A DNA stretch of 64,000 bases from Pontibacter sp. G13 (lineage in GTDB: Bacteria; Bacteroidota; Bacteroidia; J057). Within the stretch, counting starts at the first letter, position 1. The number at the start of each line of letters is the position of its first letter. Shown piece by piece: positions 9,080 to 16,713 of the stretch. The stretch spans positions 1,778,501 to 1,842,500 of the forward strand of contig NZ_CP134696.1 in the NCBI RefSeq assembly GCF_031851795.1, read 5' to 3'. Made by a program: the position numbers and the translations under genes. The notes under the pieces are model-generated. The model had not been told where the DNA came from and searched no databases. It saw only the letters and a list, made by a program, of their open reading frames with translations.

Positions 9080-9802
9080 TTAGTTGTCGGAAGACGGCAT
9101 ATCGAATTCCGCATCGGCGACATCGTCATTCAGGGTCACCTTATCCAATTTCAGAACCGTAACAACCGTTCCGGCCGAAAAGGTATTCACAGAAAAAGGA
9201 ATCCACACGTTATCGACTTCTGTATATTCTTCAAATACGATTTTGACTTCTTGGGTGCTGCCCATTGCCTCCACGGTTGCGAAGGTCATCATTCTCAAGC
9301 CTGTTTTCACATCGAAGAATTGTCGAGAGGTAATGCCATCGTTGGTGACCGAAAGGACCTCGTACTTATCCCCGTCGATGGTCTCCTTGCCCACATACTC
9401 CACTGTGACTCCCCGTCCTTCAATATCCATCAATGGATCCAGAATGCGCTGATTGCCAAACTGCTTCAACTGCTCTTCAGGTAGTTCGGTGGGTGTGGTA
9501 GATCCCATCATGGGATTGATCGTCCAACCTACCTTGCCATTGTAAGCCTGAACGATTTCCTGCCCCATGACAGACATGGTAGTTTTCACCATATGGGGTT
9601 GTTTCTGGATCACCTTGATCGGGAAATCCATCCCCTGCATTTTCATACTACCTTCAGTGGTCACGGTATGAATACCTTCCCAAGTGTCTGCACCGCCAAC
9701 TGCTTCGATGTAGGCAGCGATTACTTTCTCCGCTTTTTGAGCTTGCACGGACAGGGACATGGCCACCAAGGCAAGCAGTACGAAAAGGGATCGTTTCATC
9801 AT
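9080..9802 (-). CDS. outer-membrane lipoprotein-sorting (LolA-like) secreted protein
   Basis: This 240-residue protein has a signal peptide (MMKRSLFVLLALVAMSLSVQAQ) and then KAEKVIAAYIEAVGGADTWEGI, a start seen in many Bacteroidota proteins annotated as outer-membrane lipoprotein-sorting proteins. The rest alternates short beta strands (GSMKMQGMDFPIKVIQKQ, YEVLSVTNDGITSRQFF), which fits the open LolA/LolB barrel that holds lipid acyl chains. It is not a canonical LolA, and its cargo is unknown. It stands alone between an SDR and a membrane protein, with its own terminator. Confidence 0.72.
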   Translation of the reverse strand: MMKRSLFVLLALVAMSLSVQAQKAEKVIAAYIEAVGGADTWEGIHTVTTEGSMKMQGMDFPIKVIQKQPHMVKTTMSVMGQEIVQAYNGKVGWTINPMMGSTTPTELPEEQLKQFGNQRILDPLMDIEGRGVTVEYVGKETIDGDKYEVLSVTNDGITSRQFFDVKTGLRMMTFATVEAMGSTQEVKIVFEEYTEVDNVWIPFSVNTFSAGTVVTVLKLDKVTLNDDVADAEFDMPSSDN

Positions 9803-9997
9803 CTAGTTATGGTTTCGTTGTTGAGTAATTTGAACAATCTACCCAAACCAGACGAGAAGAAAGGGCCATCCGTCTTAAAATTATCCTCCATTCTCTGCCA
9901 ATTGATCCAAAAGACAGATTAGTGGCGGAGGATTTCAGACGAATGTCGATGCTTCACATTGACGCAGGGTATTGAATCCGGCTTGGCTTTTTCAAAT

Positions 9998-11284
9998 TTA
10001 ACGGTTGTAGGGATATTCGCTGATCCAATGAAAGCCGCGATTCATCAGGAGGAAATCCGATTTCTGCTTCTTCCGAAGGTATAAATCCAGCGTGTCCGGA
10101 CCATAAATCCCAGACCATTGGACGTGTGCAGAATCCAAATCCACCGCCGTAAAGGTCCCGAACAAGGTGGTATCGCTGCGATCCGTCATCGTAATGGAAT
10201 TCGCCGTCGAGTCAAACTCCGTCGTAAACCGCAATCGCCGAGCCTGCATATCATAAGCTGTAGCATATCCTTCCCATTCGATCGAAATCCGCATCCACCG
10301 GGTAGTGTCGGTCATCAAAGGAGGAATCGTGTCCTGATTTCTCACGAATGTCTCCACCTCGTATAGGCCATGCAACGGGGCTTGAGGTTTCTTGGAACCA
10401 TAGGTGTATTGCGCTTGGTAGACTTCCACCGATCCCCAACCGAGGGCATAGCCCAGAATCAGCACCTTGACGACCAATTTGCTGATGCGCATCCATTTTT
10501 GGGGAAATGTCGGGGCGATCATTCGAGGCAATGCCACCGCCTGTCCACTCAAGAAGAAATTCCAAATCCGCTTACCGTCCCGCAACAGCAGAAACAGGGA
10601 CATGGTGACAAGCGTCGTGGAAATGATCTTCACAGGCACGTCGAAGAAGAAGTTGATGGCCATGACATTCGCAGCGACCCCGAGTGTGATGCATGCGCCC
10701 AAAGTAGCGGTACGGCGGAACAGCAACAGTCCTGCAGCACATTCTGCCACGCCCATGAAGAGGTTGTATCCTTTGGAGAATCCCAAAAAGGTCCATGCCA
10801 GGCCCATCGGCGAGGAATCTCCATACGCCTGTGGCAATCGGTAGAATCCGGGCTGGGGAAATTGTAGCTGGATCACCTTGACCATGCCGTATTGAATCAG
10901 CATCAATCCCACATAATAGCGGATCGCCACGGACAGCCAATAATACAGTTTGCGGTAATCCTGTGATTGACGGTCGACCAAACTCCAAATGGTCGCGCCC
11001 AATACCGCCAGCAGAAAGTAGCAGAGGATCAGCAGGTAATCATAGGTCGTGTCGCCGCTGCCATTGGTGAATACCGTGATTTCATAAGGCACTTGGAATA
11101 CATGTTCAGCCAACCACGGGATCAATTGGTGAAGCCATTCGGTCGGATAGTGCATCAGCACGTCCCAGAATGGATAGGCCCCGTTGTTGGAAAAGGCGAT
11201 CAACAACAGGAAGAAAATCATGGAAAACCGGAATCCGATCTTCTGGAAAGGACTCCACGGTTCGTAGAGCGAGGTCGAGGTCAT
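9998..11284 (-). CDS. DoxX-like polytopic membrane protein
   Basis: 428 residues from ATG 11282-11284. The first two thirds carry about seven hydrophobic segments; the set around residues 90-235 (RYYVGLMLIQYGMVKVIQLQF, then NLFMGVAECAAGLLLFRRT) matches the four-helix DoxX pattern. The last 130 residues are soluble and look beta-rich (TRWMRISIEWEGYATAYDM). DoxX-fold proteins occur with quinone or redox partners, but those in Bacteroidota are mostly uncharacterised. The next gene upstream on the strand is an outer-membrane barrel 78 bp away, so cotranscription is possible. Confidence 0.68.
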   Translation of the reverse strand: MTSTSLYEPWSPFQKIGFRFSMIFFLLLIAFSNNGAYPFWDVLMHYPTEWLHQLIPWLAEHVFQVPYEITVFTNGSGDTTYDYLLILCYFLLAVLGATIWSLVDRQSQDYRKLYYWLSVAIRYYVGLMLIQYGMVKVIQLQFPQPGFYRLPQAYGDSSPMGLAWTFLGFSKGYNLFMGVAECAAGLLLFRRTATLGACITLGVAANVMAINFFFDVPVKIISTTLVTMSLFLLLRDGKRIWNFFLSGQAVALPRMIAPTFPQKWMRISKLVVKVLILGYALGWGSVEVYQAQYTYGSKKPQAPLHGLYEVETFVRNQDTIPPLMTDTTRWMRISIEWEGYATAYDMQARRLRFTTEFDSTANSITMTDRSDTTLFGTFTAVDLDSAHVQWSGIYGPDTLDLYLRKKQKSDFLLMNRGFHWISEYPYNR

Positions 11285-11362
11285 GAGGTTGCGTTTGAAG
11301 ATGAATGGGCCTCTGGGAGTGTGCCAATGGCCCTTTCAATGAATGCTTCAGACAAATTTCCC

Positions 11363-11965
11363 TCAAAACTCATGCTTGCCGACAATCAGATAGACGATCC
11401 CGAGATGCACAAATGCCCCCAGATCGCGGCCGCCAATTTGAGACTCACGGTGGATATTGCCCCGGATGGGACCTTGCCAAGTGAAGGTAGGTTGCACATC
11501 CATACTCAATCGTGAAGACAGACTCAGGCGCGCAAATCCGGATGCGGTATATCCCACCATGCGATTCGTCAGCTCAAAGAAATCCTGATCATAGGACTCA
11601 TTTACATAGCCGATCCCGAAATTGTAGCCGAGCTCCCAAGCGACAAAGCGATGCTTGCGTTCCAACAAGAGGGAGGTAGTTGTCGCCTCCAAATGACTGA
11701 CCGTCAATACGGGGCCATTGGTTTCGTAGTGATCCACCTCAAACTGCTGGAAGCGGAGAACCAGGCCAAATGGGCCTTCCTCGGGATGAAAAGCCACCTC
11801 CATCCGGCTTGAGAAGGGAATCTGATAGGGATTGGCGCCATTCGCAGCGCGGCTCTGCAACCAGTATGGGATGCCGGTACCGATGCCCAACGAGGCGGAT
11901 AGAGTCTGTGCCCGCATCCCCAAAGGCAACAACATCAGGCAAGCGATGATACAAGTGTTTTTCAT
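11363..11965 (-). CDS. outer-membrane beta-barrel protein
   Basis: About 200 residues from ATG 11963-11965, which begins a signal peptide (MKNTCIIACLMLLPLGMRAQ); the frame extends 19 codons upstream without signal features. The mature part shows alternating beta strands typical of small barrels (VAFHPEEGPFGLVLRFQQFE, SRLSMDVQPTFTWQG, LGAFVHLGIVYLIVG) and ends with an aromatic residue, as expected for BAM substrates. The role is unknown. Confidence 0.68.
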   Translation of the reverse strand: MKNTCIIACLMLLPLGMRAQTLSASLGIGTGIPYWLQSRAANGANPYQIPFSSRMEVAFHPEEGPFGLVLRFQQFEVDHYETNGPVLTVSHLEATTTSLLLERKHRFVAWELGYNFGIGYVNESYDQDFFELTNRMVGYTASGFARLSLSSRLSMDVQPTFTWQGPIRGNIHRESQIGGRDLGAFVHLGIVYLIVGKHEF

Positions 11966-12095
11966 GGCTGGAGTCAGGGTTGGACAAGCACCCACTAGAC
12001 CAAGGCTGGCAAAGGCGCGCACATAATTACAGAAGGCAGTTTATTTTGCCAAACAGAAAGAAACATTGGCAGTTTTCACTGGTCAACGGGATCGC

Positions 12096-12596
12096 CTACC
12101 AGTATTCGTAATCTTCCAAATGGAGAAAATACCCTTGCTCATTCTTTTGGGCGTAGCAAGCGAAGTTCTCCACCTTTCCACCGACGTATTCTACCACCCC
12201 ATTCAACTCCCAAGCGGGAGCACCGTTCAGGTTGGTTTCCCGAAATTGACGGAATTGCATGAAACGGATGCCCTCCAAACCGATGATTGAAGGCTCCCCA
12301 GAAGGCTCCTCTGAAGTCTCGCTATACCCAGTTAAGCCAAGCCGATACAGGAGTTCTTCAAACATATCAGACGATTCTGGATCCTGCTTCTGAGAATCAA
12401 ACACTCCATACAGATACATTCCACTCCGTTGAGAGACTTCGTGCTCGATATGCTCCAGATACAAGGTCAATTCATAGGAGACTTCCTGCTCGATTTCGGA
12501 GATGGGCAGCCAATCATGCTGAGCCGATACATAGGAAGGCGCCAGCATCAGGAAACCAGCGATCAGGGATAGGAATTGGGTGGAATGAAATTTCAT
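12096..12596 (-). CDS. secreted protein of unknown function
   Basis: 166 residues with a clear signal peptide (MKFHSTQFLSLIAGFLMLAP, cleavage after AQ). The mature part is acidic, with helical segments around residues 33-60 (EQEVSYELTLYLEHIEHEVS) and a C-terminus rich in Tyr/Glu. No family was recognised. It is flanked downstream by the outer-membrane barrel gene and upstream by a long gene-free stretch holding repeat copy A. Confidence 0.62.
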   Translation of the reverse strand: MKFHSTQFLSLIAGFLMLAPSYVSAQHDWLPISEIEQEVSYELTLYLEHIEHEVSQRSGMYLYGVFDSQKQDPESSDMFEELLYRLGLTGYSETSEEPSGEPSIIGLEGIRFMQFRQFRETNLNGAPAWELNGVVEYVGGKVENFACYAQKNEQGYFLHLEDYEYW

Positions 12597-13142
12597 GGTA
12601 AGGGGGATTACTTAAAATGCCGAACGAACAAAACATTGGCGATGAATGGATAATTTAACGCTTATCATTCATTTTAGCCAAGGGAAATATTTTTTCATCC
12701 ATTGGAGCGGAACCTGAGAGGAAATATGGATGGATTGGGGGTGCCTCGGCATGCGAGGAGTCATGCCATTGCTTGAGATTCGATTCGCCGAGTCAGTCCC
12801 TTACGTGCTCGCTGATCGCTCGGTCTCGGATCTAGGGGCGATAGATCGCCGCCCCTAGATCCGAGACTCCTCCTATCGGAGTCCACTCCAGGCACTTCAC
12901 CCCACACAATCCTGCCGCACATTTCTGAAGGTTTGCAGCCCTTTCCGCCAACATTTGTCTCCTTCGTACCATTCATCCAAAAGACATATCCTACCTTTTC
13001 ACTCCTTGACACAGGCGCATGAAACCCATACTTTTATGTGAAAATATGTGTGTCAGGAACATTCAGACCATCCCATTTTTCAGCTTCTCACGCTCGAAAG
13101 GACCAACCGCCCGGGAGATGAGCCCCGCTGAAAAAGCAAGCA
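12597..13142. other. gene-free stretch holding repeat copy A
   Basis: 546 bp lie between two divergent genes. Apart from the repeat at 12737-12907, I see A+T-rich promoter-like sequence near 12640-12700 and 13020-13130 but no exact -7 box and no convincing ORF; the open frames here fall inside the repeat. Confidence 0.6.
12737..12907 (+). repeat. dispersed structured intergenic repeat, copy A
   Basis: The element begins GGGGGTGCCTCGGC and ends CACTTCACCCCACAC (171 bp). Stem 1 pairs CTCGGC (12745-12750) with GCCGAG (12787-12792). Stem 2 is an 18-bp perfect inverted repeat: GTCTCGGATCTAGGGGCG at 12823-12840 and its complement at 12850-12867, with a 9-nt loop (ATAGATCGC). Between the stems lies TCCCTTACGTGCTCGCTGAT. 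Copy E is nearly the same length (173 bp) and shares the order and flanks, with compensated changes in stem 2. Confidence 0.85.
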
Positions 13143-14948
13143 ATGAATCCAACGATGAATAACATTTCACTCGCTATTGGCTATATGGCCATCTTCTGCC
13201 TGTGGGCATTTCCGACTTTTGGACAAGCCCCCAGCTGGATCGAATACCAAGGCCGAGAAAGCCTTTTTCCAGAATCGAGGTATGTCGTGGGATTTGCCTC
13301 GGGCTCCCTCCAAAAGAAGGTTCCCGTGGAAGACCAGCTCCAATCGCTTCAGGAAGTCGCCCAGCGAAGCCTGACCCAAGCCATCCAAACCAAAATCGTC
13401 TCCAAAGCCGAATATGAGCTCGAAAATATCAATGCCAATTCCTCGGAGAGATTCCTCTACCAGAGTGCCTCTGAGTCCGAGGTCAAACTAGCCGGATATC
13501 AAACCGAGCGCTTCTACGATAAACGCGGAAAGACGCTCTATGCGATCGCCTACGTGGAGATTGAGCCGCTCATCGCCTACCATGAATCCCAAATCAATCA
13601 AGGCGTAGAACAAATCAAGGCCAAGCTCACCGAAGGCAAACAGCATGAATCTACCCAGCAGGCCGCTTTGGCAATGATTTCCTACTATGGATGCAAACCC
13701 ATCCTCCAGGAACTTCAAGGCTCCCAATTGGTCCTGATGGCCCTCGATCCTGCTCGGGACGCGGCCAAGGAAACACGCGCGTTTGCCTCACTCGCAGCAC
13801 AAGTCGATCAATCCATCGAATCGCTCCAACAAGTTCCCGCGCACAATCTGCACGATCTGGCCGAAAGGATCGCCATCGCCTGTAGCCTCCAGATCGCCCA
13901 ACTGGAAGCTCCGATGAGCATGGGAGAAATTTCCTTCGAGAAGACCGGGCAGCCCAGTGAGTTTTCCAAGCGGCTTTCTGCGGAATGTCAGCAGACCCTC
14001 AAGCAGAATGCAGGATTTGATTTCGCCGAAGGCTCTGCCATCGCCTTCCAAGGAAACTACTGGCTGGAAGGCGACCAAGTGAAGGTCTACGGCCAAATCG
14101 TGAATAGCCAGACCGGGGCGGTATTGGCGCAGGGAGATGGGAGACTACCCCAACAGTGGGTGAACCAGCAAGGATGGGCGCTGGTACCGAGTTTCTATGC
14201 CAACCTTCAGGCGCTCCCGGCACTAAAGCTAGATGTCACAGCCCCGAGCTTTCCGGTGAGTACCATGGATCAAACCGAATTTCCCATTATCGCCCAAGTA
14301 TCCAAAACCGCTGGACAATCGGTCGATATGGAGATATTCAACAACATTCCCATTCGCATCAACAACCTCGCTTCGACCCTGGACCTTCCCATCGCTTGGA
14401 CGAATGAGAAAGGGAAGGCCATGCTCTACACCCCAGATTTGAAGCCTTCCGCCCAATCCTACCTGCTGGTGGCTGAGATTGATCTAGCGAAATGGTTCGA
14501 ACTGGAAGCGGATGATCCCTATCTGCAACAGCTTCTGGAAAACGAGAAGATCCCCCAATCCAAATTCATGCTGAAGATCTCGGGCCCCAAGGTCATGCTC
14601 GAATCCAACGAGCTGGGGACCGACTCGGACATGGTGGCTTCTGCCCTGAAAAAGCTGTTTGGCGAACAAGGCAGCACCTTTACACAAAATTTGGACGAGG
14701 CACACTACGTCGTTCAGATCGAAGGCTCATACCGAGATGGAGCGCCATTTGGGTCCATCCATTTTGCCTATGCAGATGTGAATGTCACCGTCATCGACAC
14801 CCGCCACGGGGAACAGCAGGCCCGCTCCTTTTCAGATGTGAAAGGAGCCGGAAAAACCTATGAAATCGCTCGGGTCAAGGCCTATCAAGAAGCGGGAAAC
14901 AAAGCCGCCATGTGGGTGCGGTCATTGCTGTTTTCAAGAGTGAAATAA
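13143..14948 (+). CDS. secreted LPP20-domain protein
   Basis: 601 residues with a signal peptide (start at ATG 13143; a second ATG four codons later is also possible). The region from residue 30 reads PSWIEYQGRESLFPESRYVV, followed by helices around the pattern QEVAQRSLTQAIQTKI and a later strand YAIAYVEIEPL. This is the LPP20-lipoprotein/FlgO-like arrangement found in cell-surface proteins. The C-terminal half is Ser/Gln-rich with further beta segments and a final helix (YQEAGNKAAMWVRSLLFSR). The function of such long versions is unknown. It is preceded by a divergent promoter region and followed by a terminator. Confidence 0.65.
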   Translation: MNPTMNNISLAIGYMAIFCLWAFPTFGQAPSWIEYQGRESLFPESRYVVGFASGSLQKKVPVEDQLQSLQEVAQRSLTQAIQTKIVSKAEYELENINANSSERFLYQSASESEVKLAGYQTERFYDKRGKTLYAIAYVEIEPLIAYHESQINQGVEQIKAKLTEGKQHESTQQAALAMISYYGCKPILQELQGSQLVLMALDPARDAAKETRAFASLAAQVDQSIESLQQVPAHNLHDLAERIAIACSLQIAQLEAPMSMGEISFEKTGQPSEFSKRLSAECQQTLKQNAGFDFAEGSAIAFQGNYWLEGDQVKVYGQIVNSQTGAVLAQGDGRLPQQWVNQQGWALVPSFYANLQALPALKLDVTAPSFPVSTMDQTEFPIIAQVSKTAGQSVDMEIFNNIPIRINNLASTLDLPIAWTNEKGKAMLYTPDLKPSAQSYLLVAEIDLAKWFELEADDPYLQQLLENEKIPQSKFMLKISGPKVMLESNELGTDSDMVASALKKLFGEQGSTFTQNLDEAHYVVQIEGSYRDGAPFGSIHFAYADVNVTVIDTRHGEQQARSFSDVKGAGKTYEIARVKAYQEAGNKAAMWVRSLLFSRVK

Positions 14949-14967
14949 CCTCTATCTCCCTCAAACC

Positions 14968-15010
14968 AAGGAGCCGCTCTGAGATCAGAACGGCTCCTTG
15001 TTCGTTTGTA
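14968..15010 (+). terminator. intrinsic terminator between converging genes
   Basis: AAGGAGCCG...CGGCTCCTT with inner TCTGA/TCAGA forms a long stem (arms 14968-14982 and 14985-14999, one mismatch) followed by TTGTTCGTTT. It ends the LPP20-domain gene and may also serve the converging aminotransferase-like gene. Confidence 0.78.
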
Positions 15011-15017
15011 TCCCCTT

Positions 15018-16388
15018 CTATCTCCAGCTGGCAAGCCCTGCCCGAATCGCGTCCACGATCTGATCAATTTCATCCCGGGTGATGATCAAGGCGGGTTTGA
15101 GGTTCAGGATATTCCCCTGAATCAGCTTGAAGGATACGCCTCGCTGAAGACAGGAATTCATGACGTGATGTGCAGCTTCGGTGGCCCGTTCCTTGGTCTT
15201 TCGGTCCTTGACGAGATCCAAAGCCAGATTCAAGCCCAATCCCGTGACTTGTCCGATGAGGGAAAATTCCTCCTGAAGGGCCAGCAATTCCTCCCGAAAA
15301 TAGGTACCCAATCGGGCTGCGTGCTCCACGAGTTTTTCCTCCTCCACTGTATGTATCACGGCCTTAGCGACAGCGCTACAAATCGGGCTCTTTTCATGGG
15401 TAAAATGTCCGATCGACCGATGTTGCAGCACATTCAATTCTTGGCGTCCGATGATTCCCGCAAACGGCACCACTCCCCCACCGAAGCCTTTCCCGACCAC
15501 TAGCATGTCAGGCGTCACAAAATGTTCGCAGGCAAACATCTTTCCGGTTCGCCCAAAAGCCGTGTAGATTTCATCGAAAATCAGCTTGATGCCATGATCT
15601 TGGCAGATTTGCTGGACGCGTTGCCAATAGGTTTTCGTCGGCACGGTGGAGTTGTAGAAAATCGGCTCGGTAATCCATGCAGCGACATCTGGGTTCGCGG
15701 CAATCTGTGCTCGCGCCTGCTGAAGATAGGCTTCATCTATTTGATCCTGATCCTCGAATCCCCAAGGATTGCGGTAGTAATCCGGCAATTCCAGATGCAA
15801 GGCACCCGGCATCATCGGCCCCAGTCCTTCCTGAAAATGTGGGTCTGCTCCGATAGAAATCGCCTGAAATCCAGCCCCATGAAAGGTTCCCGCATAGGAA
15901 ATCGTCTTCCATCGCCCCGATACATGCTTGGCTAGCATCACAGCCATCTCGATCGCTTCCGACCCGCCCGGACAGAAAAGCACCCGCTCCAGGCCATCCG
16001 GCGTGATGTCCACCATCTTTTCCGCCAATTGGACCGCAGGATCATTCGTGAATCTTCGAGGCGCAAAAGATAGCCCAGATTCCAGTTGAGCCTTCATCGC
16101 AGAGAGCACCCGCGGGTGGTGATATCCAACCGTATGGACGCCATTGCCATGCAAATCCAATAACCTGCGCCCATGCCCATCGATCAGATAGGCTCCGTCT
16201 ACACCAGTTACAGTATTGAATACCGGTGTGGATAGCGACTGATGATAAAAAACTTGAGCATCTCGGTTCAACAAAGCTTGAACTCGCTCATTTTGAGGCT
16301 GTCCAGATTGGAGCGCCCGTATATCTTCTCCTTGATTGACTGCCATCTGAATGGGATTGATCGTTTGTTTCAAGGCAAATGACATCAA
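15018..16388 (-). CDS. class III PLP-dependent enzyme (aminotransferase-like, possible PbfA-type ammonia-lyase)
   Basis: 456 residues with the full layout of fold type I, class III aminotransferases. LDLHGNGVHTVGYHHPRV and SFAPRRFTNDPAVQLA come early, VLFCPGGSEAIEMA is the phosphate-binding region, IFDEIYTAFGRTGKMFA holds the cofactor Asp and VVGKGFGGGVVPFAG the Schiff-base Lys. The block HGNxVHxVGY plus THEKSP recalls sequences I remember as (R)-1-hydroxy-2-aminoethylphosphonate ammonia-lyase (PbfA) and related 'aspartate aminotransferase family' proteins. No phosphonate genes (phnW, phnX) are near, so substrate and reaction type remain open. Confidence 0.85.
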   Translation of the reverse strand: MMSFALKQTINPIQMAVNQGEDIRALQSGQPQNERVQALLNRDAQVFYHQSLSTPVFNTVTGVDGAYLIDGHGRRLLDLHGNGVHTVGYHHPRVLSAMKAQLESGLSFAPRRFTNDPAVQLAEKMVDITPDGLERVLFCPGGSEAIEMAVMLAKHVSGRWKTISYAGTFHGAGFQAISIGADPHFQEGLGPMMPGALHLELPDYYRNPWGFEDQDQIDEAYLQQARAQIAANPDVAAWITEPIFYNSTVPTKTYWQRVQQICQDHGIKLIFDEIYTAFGRTGKMFACEHFVTPDMLVVGKGFGGGVVPFAGIIGRQELNVLQHRSIGHFTHEKSPICSAVAKAVIHTVEEEKLVEHAARLGTYFREELLALQEEFSLIGQVTGLGLNLALDLVKDRKTKERATEAAHHVMNSCLQRGVSFKLIQGNILNLKPALIITRDEIDQIVDAIRAGLASWR

Positions 16389-16713
16389 TATTTACCAATA
16401 CTCAATTATTTGGACATAAATTTAACAAATAGTTAAAATTGATTCTCATGATCATCCATTTTCCTCTACATTGATTCGAATACGCCAAATAACATAAACT
16501 CATCTTGGCACGCTCGCGGTTACAAATTATCTCATACAGGATCTAGAAGATTATGAATCCTTGAATAATCGGGCAAAAAATTGACATTATATCAACATTT
16601 TGCCTAGCTTACATAAATACTTCGATTCTAAAGAAAAGACAACAACCAGAACTAACTTAGTTTCAAAAGCTCAATACATCCGATCTCATCGCCCAAACCA
16701 GACTCAACTACTT
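16389..16713. other. divergent regulatory region before the ammonium transporter
   Basis: 325 bp separate divergent genes and are A+T-rich. A TTGA/TCAA dyad (TTGACATTATATCAA near 16581-16595) lies 119 bp before the transporter ATG. TGGCACGCTCGCGG near 16506 recalls half of a sigma-54 site but lacks the -12 element. No exact TAnnTTTG box was found. I rate this only as a likely regulatory region. Confidence 0.3.

Noticed and set aside
12761..13012. 83-codon ORF on the minus strand
   Set aside because: It lies across repeat copy A and its hairpin; no signal, domain or conservation supports it.
16505..16522. Half-site resembling a sigma-54 promoter (TGGCACGCTCGCGG)
   Set aside because: The -12 GC element is missing at the required spacing.
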